A DNA stretch of 64,000 bases from Effrenium voratum (GCA_963377175.1 CAUJNA010002791.1:803528-867527); one strand, 5' to 3'. Positions 34,547 through 47,883 are shown, counted from the first letter of the stretch. Translations and numbers: made by a program. The notes: generated from the letters alone by a model not told the origin.

Positions 34547-35299
34547 ATCGTGTCACAGGGTATACTGTTCTGTAAAGCCAATACGATGGGCCGTGTGGCA
34601 AGGGAAGTCCTGGATGGTCTGCCCTCCCGCGCAAGCGCGGGTTCAACACTGTGTGCCCGATGTTCCACAGGGGTAGCAGCAGTCGGTCCTCGTCTCGGAG
34701 GCGATGGAGACCTCGACCTTCGTGGCGATGGGGACCTCGATCTTTGTGGCGACCGTTCCCTGCTGCTCTCCCGCCGCGTTTCCGCAGCTCTAGCGTATAC
34801 CCCTCGAAGTGCTGTCTTGGCGGCACCTCGCAACACTTGTCTTTCCTCTGCTGATGGTCGGATACGAGGCAATGGAGCGCGCGAATCTTGTAGCCAGGAT
34901 GAAGCTGAAGGAGGCGTAGGAGGGCGTAGCCAATCCGCTGCACTGCTTGCTGCTTCCGCCGCGCCAGAGGCTGCGGCTCTATCCTGAGATTGCACACCTT
35001 GCGGCAAGACCACACCTGCGGTTTCAACCGATGCGAGACGCTGCTGATAAGCGTTGTCCGCGGCCTGGATTACCTCAAAGGCTTCTTGGTCGAAATCCCA
35101 CAGGTGCCAACTATCCAATGACTCACGCCAGGAAAAGAGCGCCTCGACCTGTTGCTTCGAGGCGTCTGCAAACCTGATCCACCGGAATCGTCTGTCCTGT
35201 CGCTTGTACTCGTCAACGACGATCTGTTGCAGAGTGTTGTACAGACGGGCGCGCGGCCCTTTCCCACCGCGAGTGCCGCGGTGAGGGCCGACTTCCATG
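34543..35299 (-). CDS. Copia Gag N-terminal part
   Basis: Starts at the ATG at 35299 (MEVGPHRGTRGGKG), 65 bp inside the 5' LTR boundary. Residues 1-80 contain mixed, helical-looking sequence (LYNTLQQIVVDEYKRQDRRF), and a Ser/Arg-rich tail (RERSPQRSRSPSPRRSRSPS) follows at about 180-215. No standard Gag domain is recognised, but position, basic tail and fusion to the polyprotein support a nucleocapsid role. The frame ends at 34543, where the next register takes over. Confidence 0.75.
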
Positions 35300-35343
35300 T
35301 GCGACCAGAAGGTCGCAGTCACGGAAGGGTTTGTTTACCCGAA

Positions 35344-35363
35344 AAGCGTTACGGCTGATAACC
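35344..35363 (-). promoter_or_regulatory. Primer-binding-site-like sequence
   Basis: Directly after the last T of the 5' LTR the coding strand reads GGTTATCAGCCGTAACGC. T-GGTTATCAG resembles the TGGTATCAG site that many copia elements use to bind initiator methionine tRNA, with one extra base. The primer identity is inferred. Confidence 0.6.
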
Positions 35364-35598
35364 ACTCAAAGGAGAGGGAAACACAGTTTTCTCAACAACG
35401 GGGGAACCCGGGACCGTAAAAGGAACGAACCCCGCCGTGACTGCGACCTCTCCCTTAACCTTGTGGCAGCGCGTGCAACGCGCTCTTTTCTTGAGCCAAA
35501 GCAATGACATGCGGACATGCCATTGGTCTTGTACCTTGCAAACATGAGTGCCTACCTCATGAACCTCTGGGCCATAAATGTCATCGTGATAATTGACT
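35364..35598 (-). repeat. 5' LTR of the copia element (235 bp)
   Basis: Upstream LTR for the minus-strand element, so the promoter should lie within it. I cannot place a TATA box with confidence. TTTGGCTCAAG lies at 35491-35501, on the minus strand. Confidence 0.93.
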
Positions 35599-35603
35599 AA
35601 AAC
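35599..35603. repeat. Target-site duplication AAAAC, right
   Basis: Matches the left duplication exactly. Five bases is the usual duplication made by copia-type integrases. Confidence 0.9.
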
Positions 35604-37724
35604 CGAGGCTTTTGGGTGTGTCACGAAATGGGGACTCCCCCCCCCCCCCAATAATGTATGTATATATAGTTATGAGTGATGTCCCGCTGCCTTCCTTTCA
35701 AAACACATCAAAACGGGGGGAAAAAACACCCGTCCAAGCGCAGTTTTTTCCAAGGTAGCGGCCCGCGCCAGGTTTGGAAGCAGAGCAGCTGGACCTGGGG
35801 CATCCGAAAACGAGAATCGGACGGGTCATGTAACAATGAGACCAGCATTGACAGCATGTGGCATTTGGGTGGTAAGGTGTTGCCACTTTAACATCGAGCT
35901 TCACAAGGGTCATGTGCGGGACGCATGTAAAGATTGCAAGTCTGGATATCGACGGGTGCTTGTTCGCAAAAAGGTGCAAAACTCCTTGGAAGCACATCCT
36001 ACAAACGGGCACAGGGGCAACAAAATCAGTTGTTCAACACAACATCCTATGCGGAGAAGCCAAACCCATGGCTCTCAGTGTAGGTGTTGGACGATGCCTG
36101 GGTTGAGAGTGCAATCGATTTCATATGTCTTCCGTTTTCGGTGGCTGCCTGGGCCGGATATGTGTGGTGGCTCTGAGGATTTCGTGATAAGAAACTGAGT
36201 TGTTTGCCAGCTTGTGGGCGAATGCCAGGGTTGGATGGTGCGTGGCCGCCCTCCTGAAACGAACTCACTTGTGTCCCAGTCCGCTTGAATCCGACTCCTT
36301 TGTCTCCCTGTTTGGATCTGCACAGGTGTGAACGGCAAAACTGGCGGACAAGTTTGCTGGACTCAAGCGACTGCGAGACAATTGAGTTTGGTTCTAGAGA
36401 GAACCACATTGGGAGATAAATTCGGAGCGCCGCACGCCGTCACACCGTGCGACCCAAGCGTCCGCCAAGAGCCAGCGAAATGCAGGTAGGACATCGGCCG
36501 CGCAGCTGTCGACCCCAGAAGCTGACAGCTTGAACTCAGAGACCCATACGCTGGATTCAAGCGAACTAGGAGCGGAATGAACTCTTCAGAGGAAACCGGC
36601 CACGCACAGTCCGACCCAGGCATCTGCGTTAACCAGCCATTTTCGAGGGTGCTGTCCATTGAAATTCACCAGCACCTAGCCACAGCACTTTTGGAATGAA
36701 CCATCCCTTAAAGGGGGCGTGGGAATATCCTGAAGGGGAGTCGAGACAAGCACGGATTTTGGCCAGAAATCAATAGATCTCACAGAATCTCACAGGTGGC
36801 AGATGTTTGCTGAGACCTCTGCGGGCCAAAGCTCTTGGACTGAGACGATGCCTGGCGACCGGGCACAGGCTCCGCCGCGACCCATGGGTTCGCAGAATGG
36901 AACACGTTGCCTTCCGAATGTATAGGACAAAGGTCGAAACTCGCATCGCCCGAACAATCCTAGGTATTGCCCTTTTGGAATGGCACTCATGACTAGAATC
37001 CAACTAAAACCAAATTGAAATCAGTAGAGTTCATCGATTGTCAACCAAACTGAATCCACCTGGCTGCGTCTTGCACTCCGACTAATGCTTGCTGGGGAGG
37101 TTTGGCTCGCGTATAAAGCATATTTACCAACACTGACCGCATCATCGCATGTGAATGTCGGCATGTCTTGTTTGAGGACACCCTTTTTAGAGATGGAAAA
37201 CCATTTTTAGAGATGGAAAACAAAGGAAAGCTGTAGCAACCCTTGCAACCCTTGTGTCTGAGCATTCCTTATTTTGAAACCAACCCATGTGTCATGATCG
37301 CCAGGACAATTGCATACCGCGTAAGTTGCTCAAATGCAGAAAAAAGAAAAATGAATCTTGGAGGATGCTATCCATCAAGTAAACACAGAAGTGGACACTC
37401 AAAGGCCTGTGAGTCACGATCAAAACTCCACTCATGGTCATGCGCTCTACCAGCAACAAATGGCCCGCACCTATTGACCGTTGGGGCTGTCCCTAACCTT
37501 CAGCCACCGAAGGTTTTGATTGTGGCTGTAAGTTTTCACGAGGATTTCCAAAGCAGGAGAGATCCAACTCTGTCTAACACTCTCATGATCGACTTCCAAC
37601 AGCCCCTCTCCAACACTGGTCATTTGCACGGGGATTGATGTTCACCAATCATTTTCAGAGCATTCCAAACCAAATATCATATTCCAGTATTGCGGCATAG
37701 GTTAGCCGTGTGTTTGCGAGTGTT
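35604..37724. other. No confident gene
   Basis: Frames overlap on both strands without domain signals. A poly-C run lies near 35,637, and GAGATGGAAAAC occurs twice about 20 bp apart near 37,190-37,221. Nothing else is supported. Confidence 0.5.
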
Positions 37725-38115
37725 TTATTGCTGTCCTTGCTTGGCAGACAAACTGACAGTCCGGTCCTTGAAGCTGGCGAACGTGCAAACCAAACAGCGC
37801 GATTGGCGCGGCTGGCCCGTCGCCTCACCCACCTCTGCCCCCAAGCTCCGCTTCACGTTGAGGAAGGACTCCACCAACACGGCGTTGGCCTGGCGTCGGG
37901 CGAGCGGATGTCGCCAGCTGGATGGTCGCTGTGGGCTGTGCATCCCAGCGCCAGAGCCCCCCGTCAGCCTCGTCCACCTCGGGGTCGATGCGCTCCAAGC
38001 GCTCCAGCTCGCTCTTCGGCGCGAAGCGGCTCCGCTTCTCCATGGCCTCGGACGGTTTGCGCGAGAGGGAGGGGGGGGTATCGGCTCGCAGTTTTGTCGG
38101 CGAACCTGAAGGCAA
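37725..38115 (-). CDS. Possible exon(s) of an unidentified gene
   Basis: A GC-rich island. The minus strand reads MEKRSRFAPKSELERLERID followed by PEVDEADGGLWRWDAQP in one frame, and RRQANAVLVESFLNVKRSLG followed by AEVGEATGQPRQ in another. The amino-acid mix (acidic, basic and hydrophobic residues alternating) is more protein-like than neighbouring frames. No family is recognised and no splice sites are certain. The plus strand is also open, so this is tentative. Confidence 0.3.
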
Positions 38116-39291
38116 GCCGATTGGAAACCACTCCTATCTTTTGAGACAAACACCCAATAGGGGGCGGAGTAGGAGAGGCACCACCGTGGGTGCTGAGTAG
38201 AGTGGTCACAAAAGGATGGGAGGGAAGCAGCGGGATTGCAAAAAATGGTCAGTAAGGGCCACGGGCTGTGATGCTGGGTGAAACATACTTGTGACTACGT
38301 GCCCATTTCGACAGGACCCCACCTAATGGCCATGGATGTCATGGCCTTCTCGCCTCGATGTCCGATGAATCTGAATGCGCTTTACGCTCTGCTCGTCTCC
38401 CCAGGCCAGGGGCCCTGGCTTCCCACCGCTTTTCCAGGAAAGGAGACAATCGGCACCTGGCAGGCAGCAATCCTCAAGAACAACAAAACGTAGAAAGGAT
38501 TCTGGCATCACTCGGGGTTCGCAGCTCTGGCTTACTTGCGGGCTGGGCATTGATTTTACAGAGGTTGGTTCATTGCACGCTCATGACTTCATCATTCCTT
38601 GGGTTGGGACAAGCAGGGCATTGGGAGTACTCACCTTTCCAAGGTGACGAGAAAGCACCCCGAAGAGGGGCCCAACCACCCGGGGTCACCCGGGCCCGGC
38701 CTTGCGCTGGAAGAGCCTGACAAGAAGGGGTCCCGGGATGCTACTGGCTGTTGAGGCCCAAAAAGCCTCGTTCATGAGCCACAAATGTGTTACCTGTTCT
38801 GGCCAGAGTCAGACCATGTTCTCTCCAAATCAACCATGCAACTGCAAATCAAGTTCGGTAGCTGTCGCCCAAGGGGCTCAAAGCAAGCCCAGCACTTCCT
38901 CTCCATTCTGATCTGTGTTCGCGTGGTACACTCACGTCCTGCCTGGGCTCTCAACTGACACCTGGAGCGGGGGAGCCCTGAAACCGCAGAAGCCGCAACA
39001 GGACAAAGCGCCGAGAGATCAAAACCAGGAGACTGCCCCGGAAAAAACGGAGAGCCATCGGAGGTGGGTTTCTGCACATGGATATCAAAGTACACTCCGC
39101 TGCTGTTCGTTGTGGCAACCATTCCCGCGTGGACATTCCTGTGACAACTGAAAAGCTTGGCCAAAGCCTGTTGCCAGGTCTTCCTGCAAGACATTGACAC
39201 CTGGGGAAGGTTGCAGTAGGGCTGATGTGCACAAGTCCTCACATTGTCGCACGCTGGTCGACTGGCACTTGAGAGGCGGGTGAACAAAAGC

Positions 39292-39325
39292 CGGTCAGGG
39301 GGAATCGAACCCCACGGACGTTTGG
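39292..39325 (-). pseudogene. tRNA-like 3' half (B box and T arm)
   Basis: On the minus strand TGGGG-TTCGATT-CCCCC forms a T-arm-like stem-loop containing the B-box consensus GGTTCGATTCC, followed by TGACCGG as an acceptor 3' side. The matching acceptor 5' strand CCGGTCA is not found 60-90 bases upstream. An A-box-like GGCCAAGTGG lies about 80 bases upstream. This fits a tRNA pseudogene or a tRNA-derived SINE remnant better than a working tRNA. Confidence 0.35.
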
Positions 39326-40319
39326 AGGGGGGGGTGTTGATTCGCGGGAGCACGGCCAGCTTTTGTAATGAGCTCTCCACTTGGCCTCTGTCCTGAACTC
39401 AAAAGTTCATTCAAATGGATAGTTGCCCAATTGGTTCCTCCCAAAATCAACACAGACTGTCATGGTACTAGTGTCGATTTGAGTGAATGGTCCCTCAGCT
39501 TACGAGTATTTTTGGCATCAGTTCACTGCCCGGGCAAATGGAATCTGCACAATAAGGCGTTGAAGCACATGCGATTGAGTCTTTACTCCTCTCAACCCCA
39601 ATCCCCGTTGCCTCTTTCGATGAGCGCCAGGAGGGCGTTGTGGCATGGGACAAACCTCCGATGACAAAAATGAATTTCGAAACTCGGAATGGGGTGTGGG
39701 TGCTTTGAATCCAAATTGAGTCATGGTCATAGGAGCAAGATGCTAGTACAGTAATATGTTTAGCCCCTATTACACCCCATTTGTCAAACTAAACAGCTGA
39801 CAAGCATCTCTCGAAGAACACACCGATTCCACTCGGCCCCAAGTTTGAGCGTCTCTTCGGCTGGCCAAGTCAACTGCATCTTTTATCTACTTTCGAGCAA
39901 CAGGAGCCTTCCCACAAAGCTTTCAAGACAATCAACAAAGTTGCACGATTCGCAAGATCAATCCACAAGATCACAAGCCGGTCAAGTCAACAAGTTCCTA
40001 TCCTTATTGCCTCCAGGTTCATAACGTTACTTGCTGATTGCATTTTTAATCGGTCACCCTTTGGTGGACACCGTTTACATGGGGAGGAAATCCCCACCAA
40101 CGATGGTTGAGGGGATTTGCATCAGTGAAGCCTCTGGGGCCTCAACACTCTGAGCCTCGTGGCGGGCGCCGGCTTGGGCCTCGAACGGGGATTGGAAAAG
40201 ACCGAAGACGCGGAGTGAACCACACCTCTCCCCCGCAAAACAGGAGGCGACGGCTTGCAAGGGTTTGCCAGGGCGTGCGCAAACGCCGAGCATCCAAACT
40301 TGATGTTGCAATGGCACAA

Positions 40320-40368
40320 GTACACACACAATTAACACACACACGCCCACACACACACACACACAAAC
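40320..40368 (+). repeat. CA-rich microsatellite
   Basis: Interrupted (AC)n run: ACACACACAATTAACACAC and similar. Confidence 0.85.
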
Positions 40369-41174
40369 CTCCCCCGCCCCCTGATATTGAACCAGCACAC
40401 ACCAGTCTGGGGACTAAGGCAACTGCGCACTGGCGCTTCATGCTCTGCCACCGACGTAGGCACCGACGCAACTTCCAGAGCCGGAGGCGCCAGCGCTGGC
40501 CGCGTCGTCCGTGTCGACAGCACTGCTGGCGCTGACACAGCCGACACCACCGAGGAGGCGGGAGGGGAAGCCGGGGCGCGAGCCGCTAGGGCAGCAGCTG
40601 GCTGCGGGGCGGCAGCTGGCACGGCCACCTTGCAACTTGACATCGCAACTAGCATCAACTGGATCTGCCGACTTGTTGCACAAGGCAATCAGGACAAAAA
40701 CGTCACTGGGCGGGGAGAATGCCCGGGACGTCTGTCAACCACGAAGCTGCACCAGCTAAACTCGCATTCCTTCCGCCCCCTGTTTTGCTCAGCTTCAGGC
40801 CCCACCTGGGTGAATTTTGTTTGGGACGTTTGGTGGGCATCATGAAACCCACGGGGGGTGGCTTCCACCAATCACGGTAATTAATCATATTTTCCCAACC
40901 CAGCTCGCACATGGTCCAATTGTTAAGATTCTATCTGACCGTCAGCCAGCCCGCACCCCAGCCTGCCGCCGCTCCGGCCGCTCCGGCCGCTCCGGCGCGG
41001 CCGCCATCGCCAGGTGCTTCGCCAGGGCCTGCGCAAACCCGTCACTCCACCAAACAGGGCTCCTTGAATCACACTTTCCAAAAATATTCATTTTCAGGAG
41101 GATCTAATCAGACACACTGACTGATACACAGACAGGCACACGGACAGACACGCACACAAACAGGCTGACTCGCC

Positions 41175-41196
41175 AACGGACGGACGGACGGACGGA
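41175..41196 (+). repeat. CGGA tetranucleotide repeat
   Basis: About five copies of GGAC, followed by GGAGAAACAGAGG. Confidence 0.85.
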
Positions 41197-41629
41197 GAAA
41201 CAGAGGAACAAAATGGCACATACAGCTACGCAGCTGAACTGCTCGATTCATGTCAGCAAAGCAGTTTGACGACAATAGGCGCCTTTCCTTCCACGTCTCT
41301 TCTGCGGGCAGCGACGGACGCAGCGTCGCTCGATCTCTTTTTCATCCAACGCAACAAGTTTTGCTTTATCTTTGGCAAGCGCGCGTCTGTTTCATATGCT
41401 CTCAAGGGTTGGTCAAAATGGGAGGGTCCCTAAATCCTGATCTGTAACAGGGGAACACCAGCCATCCGGCATGATTCGGGATTGCCTTTGAAGAACCCAG
41501 TCAAAATGTAAGCATATTCTGGTTTCAGCTGCTCTGAGTGTCTTGCTTGCTGTTGCGAAAGCTGTACCTCCAAACAAACAACATCGAGCTGGAGTCTGCC
41601 GGGGCCCAGCGCGGTAGTATCTGCCAAGT

Positions 41630-41665
41630 GCTGGATTGACTGCTTATACAAATGCCCGGTCGGGC
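41630..41665 (+). repeat. Left arm of a 36-40 bp inverted repeat
   Basis: GCTGGATTGACT then GCTTATACAAATGCCCG(G)TCGGGC. It is the reverse complement of 42108-42147 apart from a 4 bp insertion and one mismatch. Confidence 0.85.
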
Positions 41666-42107
41666 TTTCTAGGATAGATACCGTTGTTGTTTTTGGCAGA
41701 TGGTGGCTGTTCCATCTGTGGTGAGCCTGCTCTTCTTACATACTGTGTCGTAGGGTCTTTGGGCAGCCAGGCCAAACAGACGAATACTTTATTCAAGGGG
41801 TTCCCTGAAAAACGAAGTTTCGGTTGGGATCAGGGCCTATCACAGGCCACTCTCTTTCCTCTCTTCTGGACAGATTGTTTTTTTCCGCAGTGGTTGTCAT
41901 TCAACAAGAGCGCTTTGGGACGGTCATACTTTCCATCTTTGGTGAGCTTGCTGCCCAGCTTAAAAGGTTGTGTGTTCTCAATGGTCTTACTCCATTCAGT
42001 GACAGTTCCCAGATTTTGAGAGGCAATTGTGAATCAAGCGAGACGGCAAGTTTCTGCGACGCCGTGCCCCAGGTGAGCCCCAGTCAGCGCCAGCAAGCTC
42101 TGTCAGT

Positions 42108-42147
42108 GCCCGATCGGGCATTTGTATAAGCAGCCAGTCAATCCAGC
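42108..42147 (-). repeat. Right arm of a 36-40 bp inverted repeat
   Basis: Pairs with 41630-41665; the arms enclose about 440 bp. No transposase frame lies between them and no clear flanking duplication was found. Confidence 0.85.
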
Positions 42148-42295
42148 CCTTGACCTCGCAATACCCAGGCCAAGCTACCAACACTCTAGCTCATGCTGTT
42201 TGTTTCGCAACACAGCTTGTATGTGACACGCATGAGTGCAACGGACGGCGTATATTTCGACGGGTTCGTCAAACACAATCCCAAACCGACAGTGT

Positions 42296-43925
<1,630 letters not shown>

Positions 43926-45680
43926 GTCAATGTGTCACTCTGCGTGTGTGTCCGTGTCAGCCTGTCATTGTGTCAGTCTGCGTGTATGCGCTTTGTGTTT
44001 GTGTTTGTGTGTTGGTTTCTGCGTGTGTGTGTGTGTGGGTGTGTTTTGTTTGTTTGCTTGTGGCTTGTGCGCTTGCTATGCTCGTGCGCTTGCTATTTGT
44101 CCAAGGCTTGTTTCATTGTTGCTCGCTTGCTTGTTTGTTGGTTGGCTTTGCATCAGGGCTTATCCGACTAGTCCAATACCCTGACCGACTAGTGTGGATA
44201 AACAATGACCGGTGTGGCAACCAATTTAGTGTCCTCATATTTTTTTATGGGAAAGCCGGCCTGTTTTGAAGACCAACCTGGCATCATTGGTCGATTTAAG
44301 GCTCTGGTGTCCACCAGCGTCAAATGACATGGCTCCCTTGGTGGACGCCATGTGGGCTCATGCAAGCCAGCGGTAGTAACGAGTATACACCCACTACAAA
44401 TGATGTCCTTCTTTCGTTTTGTTCGGTCGTCTTTTGTTCATTTCGGTCGCTCGGGTCGACAAGTTAGTTGTTTCTTTAGGGTTCCAAGACCTGTACTTCG
44501 CAGCCCAATCTCTGTAGTGAAGCAGCGCATTGAGAGATGGTCAGCTTTTACTGACGCATACCCATGTCAATGCGGAAGCCTCGTGCGACAGAAACCCCCA
44601 AGTATGCCCAGAATCAAGTGGCTAGGCGCATCCCGTAAGAAACCTTGCCAGTTCTGGGCCCTGGCCGAAAATACCTGGAACAGGCCTGGCCTTGGGAAAC
44701 TGCCCGATGGAAGCTTTCTTTCGTGTAGATTGTTCCCAAACATATTTGCAAGACAAAGATCTGCGCCGTATCAAACGTGATGGGACCACGCACCGGGTCC
44801 AGGTCACTCAAACCTGAATTCAGGAGGGAGGTGTCTAACAGACCAAGCGGCACGCAGCATCAACAGAACGCCCAACAGCACGCATCTAGCCAAGCTAGAG
44901 ATGCGTGCATAGGTTGGAGGCTTTGCCGCCTCATAACCAGCGGGAACCCGTACACCAAACCTAAGAAGTGGAGGACACATGTGAAAACACCTGAAATGGA
45001 CAATGCAACAACCCAGGCTCTCCAAACCACACTGAAGGACTGTTGCGCTGGCAAACCCACGCAGCGGGCCTCCACGTGTTGCTTGGGCACCGCCATCTTT
45101 GGCGCCGGCGTGGGACCTGGAAAGCGACTGTTCCTTTCGTGTCAATGTGTCAGACATGCTTGCTTGTTCTCTTTGGTTTATGCACGCTGCCTGCTTTCTT
45201 GAGGCAGGTTGGGGGGGGGGAGCGCTTTGACTATTGGTGACAGCATCGAGACCAAGGACCGCAGCAGATTCAAGTAGACGAACAGCTGCAAAGAAAAGGG
45301 CCCAAGTCGTCTCCCCAACAGCCTCAGAACTTCCGTGGAACCCTTGTTGTCAGCCCCGTGAACCTGCGCCCAGCCTCGCTTGGTTGGCAAGGCCAGCGGC
45401 GCTACCTTGGGTGGAAGGGAACAGGCAGCTTCGATGCAAAGCAAAGAACTTTTCGCCAGCCAGCCCTGTCCAAGTGTAGCACGCAATACAAAACACGGAC
45501 CCGACATCACCGCATTCGCCGAAGTCGGAATGACAAAACCCATTTTTGCTTATTGGGGAACTTGCGCATGACCAGCATGTCCACGAATTCCGACGCATGA
45601 GTTTTTCATTTTAGTGATTTTCAATTCCTCAAATCCGTGCTGAGTATTTTTCGTTTGACCATTCTTGAATCTCAGGACAT
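43926..45680. other. No confident gene
   Basis: Frames of 60-140 codons overlap on both strands and lack domain signals. Confidence 0.5.
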
Positions 45681-46615
45681 ATGTGTCTGCGTCCGCAGCC
45701 AGTTTGGTTTACAAACCATCCAGCCACTTTGCGATTGCGCATGTCATATCATCTTGACGATATGCCACTCTTCAGCAGTCTGTTTGGATCGAGCTCGGCG
45801 GCCCCTTTGCCGAAGCCAGCAGTGAAGAGGCGAGCATCCCCTCTTAGGGAATCTCCGGTTCGCAAGACCGATGAGGAAGATGGTGTGTCATCCGATTCTG
45901 TCATGGAGGAGATCAAGGACGAACAACCCAATCTCCTGGAAGATGACATAAGTATGGAGCAGGCCGACTACGAGCGTGATTCCTAGTCTAACTCTTGAGG
46001 AACGACCAAGGCCAAAGGCTATGCCCACGCAGCCCTCAGTGCCACCACTGAAGCTAACACCAAAGATCAAGGACTTCAACTACGTTCCTGAACACGATCG
46101 AGAGAGGCACGAGAAGACATGTTGGCTAAAGGCACGCTTCGACCACTACTGGTTTCCAACATTTCCCCGGGATCGCTCACTTGCAGAGAAGGCATACATG
46201 GAGTATATCGAGAAGATCTACAGTATTTGCTGTCACTTGAACGAGAATCCACAAGGCTATGACACCGATGTCATCCCGCTGGTATGCTATAACAGGCAGA
46301 TTGACATGGGTCGGACAATTCACAATGTCAAATCCCTATGCAAGCACTACCACATCGAGGAACACAGGGCCCAACAGATCGTTCATCTCATCCTCTGGAG
46401 ACTTGAGAGGATAAGGAGATTGCTTTCCGGATGCCTACGACATGATCCACGGGAAGAGAGCAAAAGAGACATGCAGTATGAGTTCAAACTCAACCTCGAC
46501 GGTGCTTTTCGAAGCATTGACCGCCATCAACCATGCGAAGAACTTCCTGGGAAACAAACCAGGCGTGTTCTTGATGACGAGGTTTCCGAGTTATGGGGAG
46601 CCCCGTTTTGAAATA
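45681..46615 (+). CDS. Decayed ORF, N-terminal part of an EEP-linked locus
   Basis: Starts at an ATG at 45681 (a later Met, MPLFSSLFG, is also possible). Residues 40-100 are Ser/Pro-rich then acidic (RKTDEEDGVSSDSVMEEIKD). At about 45,975 the coding register shifts by one and continues as LTLEERPRPKAMPTQPS and PPLKLTPKIKDFNYVPEHDR, with a long helical, Cys/His-containing part (MEYIEKIYSICCHLNENPQG, HYHIEEHRAQQIVHLILWRL). At about 46,500 it shifts again into FEALTAINHAKNFLGNKPGV and FLMTRFPSYGEP. The sequence is clearly protein-like but matches no family I can name. Confidence 0.6.
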
Positions 46616-47357
46616 GCATTTGTGCGCCAATCCTTCGAAGGCACATGTGAGGAACGGCAGAAGAAGAACAACATGGTTCCCAGCGAGCAGTGAATTGATT
46701 GCCTGACATCCAGCACCGCTCATCGCGCTCTCAGGCCAGATGGCAAGACATTCAGCAAGGATCCAGACATGGAGCTGTATGTGAGATGTGTCAGTTGTCA
46801 TTCGCGGTATGTCGAGATCGAATCCATCGGACGCCCGCTTTGGCCTCAGCAGCAAGAATACAAGAAGCCTGAGCCGTCCTACGACCTGCCATCCTCATCC
46901 TCTCACAAGAAGCAGATCCTACAGGCCTACAGGTCAACTATCGGATCCTGAAGAAGAACTTCAGCAGGGAAGACAAAGAGATGTACGAGACCAACATCAC
47001 GGAGTTCGCTGAACACTTCTTCGCAAACGTCAATGCCAACAAGACGACCAAGGACCAATCAGAGAAGGAGTCATCCATCGAGACCAGAAAGCGACGGCAT
47101 TCCACGGACCAAGATGAAGAGGAAAAAGAGAAAATGGAGCCTACGGAAACACGATTCAACAAGAAATTCGCGGAAGCACCTTGGACCGGGACATGACCAA
47201 GATCGATGCAGCAGAAGAGCTCAGGGCAATTCAGGAGAACTTTCGAGAGTTCCTGAAAAAGTACAATGTCAATAAGGAAGGTTCATCAAGACCTGAATGA
47301 GACTGAGCTGAGATCCTTGGCGCATGTGAATCCCGACAGCAACTTCGATGAGGAACG
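46616..47357 (+). pseudogene. Decayed middle part of the same locus
   Basis: Protein-like pieces in changing frames: DGKTFSKDPDMELYVRCVSC with a CxxC pair (HSRYVEIESIG follows), VNYRILKKNFSREDKEMYET, NITEFAEHFFANVNANKTTK, a basic/acidic stretch (RKRRHSTDQDEEEKEKMEP), DAAEELRAIQENFREFLKKY and HQDLNETELRSLAHVNPDSN. At least four frame changes are needed, so no complete protein is made from this copy unless the assembly is at fault. Confidence 0.55.
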
Positions 47358-47880
47358 CGTCCCAAGCCAAGGCGCGTCCAAGAGACAATCCAAGGCGCAG
47401 CCTGGGCCCTTCCTACGCAAGGCGCAGCCAAGGCCTGTAGAAGGCGCAGTTAAAGGCACCTTGCAGGGCGGCCTCTATTCTAGGCACTGTTCGCAAAGAA
47501 GGGAACCCGACAACATTAGGGAAAGTTCCGAACCCGACAACGTTAGGAATCTTCTTTCCCGCTAGGCAAAACGACGACGTTCCCAAAAAAGCAGGCTCGA
47601 TTCCCCCCAGGCCCGCCCCAGCGCAAAGCAATCCAAGGGGCAAGCCAAGGCGCATCCAAGAGGCGATCCAAGGCGCGTCCCAAGGCAAAGCGTCCAAGAG
47701 GCAACCCAAGGCGGCGCAGTCTGGGCCTTCCTATATAAGGCGCGGTCAAGGCCGCCCCCATACAAGGCACAGTTAAGGCCCCCGTGCAGGGCGGCCTCTA
47801 TTCTAGACACTGCGCGCAAAGAAGGGACAACGTTAGGGAAAGTTCCGAACCCGACAACGTTAGGAATCTTCTTTCCCGTT
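47358..47880 (+). repeat. Direct repeat, two copies of about 205 bp
   Basis: Unit 1 (47358-47563) and unit 2 (47677-47880) both run from CGTCCCAAG through CTGGGCC(C)TTCCTA and GGGCGGCCTCTATTCTA to TTAGGAATCTTCTTTCCCG. Between them are CCAAGGCG(C/T)-type short repeats. The block interrupts the protein-like sequence before and after it. Confidence 0.85.
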
Positions 47881-47883
47881 ACC

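Larger units (their letters stand above)
27235..35603 (-). mobile_element. Full-length Ty1/copia-type LTR retrotransposon, minus strand
   Basis: Two 235 bp direct repeats (27240-27474 and 35364-35598) differ at 4 positions and are flanked on the outside by the 5 bp duplication AAAAC. Reading on the minus strand, the order is 5' LTR, PBS-like site, Gag, HAD-like domain, zinc motif, aspartic protease, integrase, methyltransferase-like domain, RT, RNase H, PPT, 3' LTR. Protease-integrase-RT-RNase H order is diagnostic of Ty1/copia (Pseudoviridae-type) elements. The coding region needs several frame changes and one stop read-through, so this copy is probably not autonomous, although some indels may be assembly errors. 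The close LTR identity indicates fairly recent insertion. Confidence 0.95.
38210..41629. other. No confident gene
   Basis: GC-rich low-complexity Ala/Pro frames near 40.4-40.7 kb and 40.95-41.05 kb are open on both strands and look compositional. The stretch also holds a CA run, a tRNA-like 3' half and a CGGA run, listed separately. Confidence 0.5.

Noticed and set aside
34227..35027. 266-codon minus-strand ORF overlapping Gag
   Set aside because: Third register of the Gag region. Arg-rich, and lacks the pattern continuing into the HAD-like part; treated as a shadow.
40387..40845. 152-codon Ala/Gly-rich ORF, and its antisense Ala/Pro-rich ORF
   Set aside because: Both strands are open because of GC-rich low complexity; neither can be preferred.
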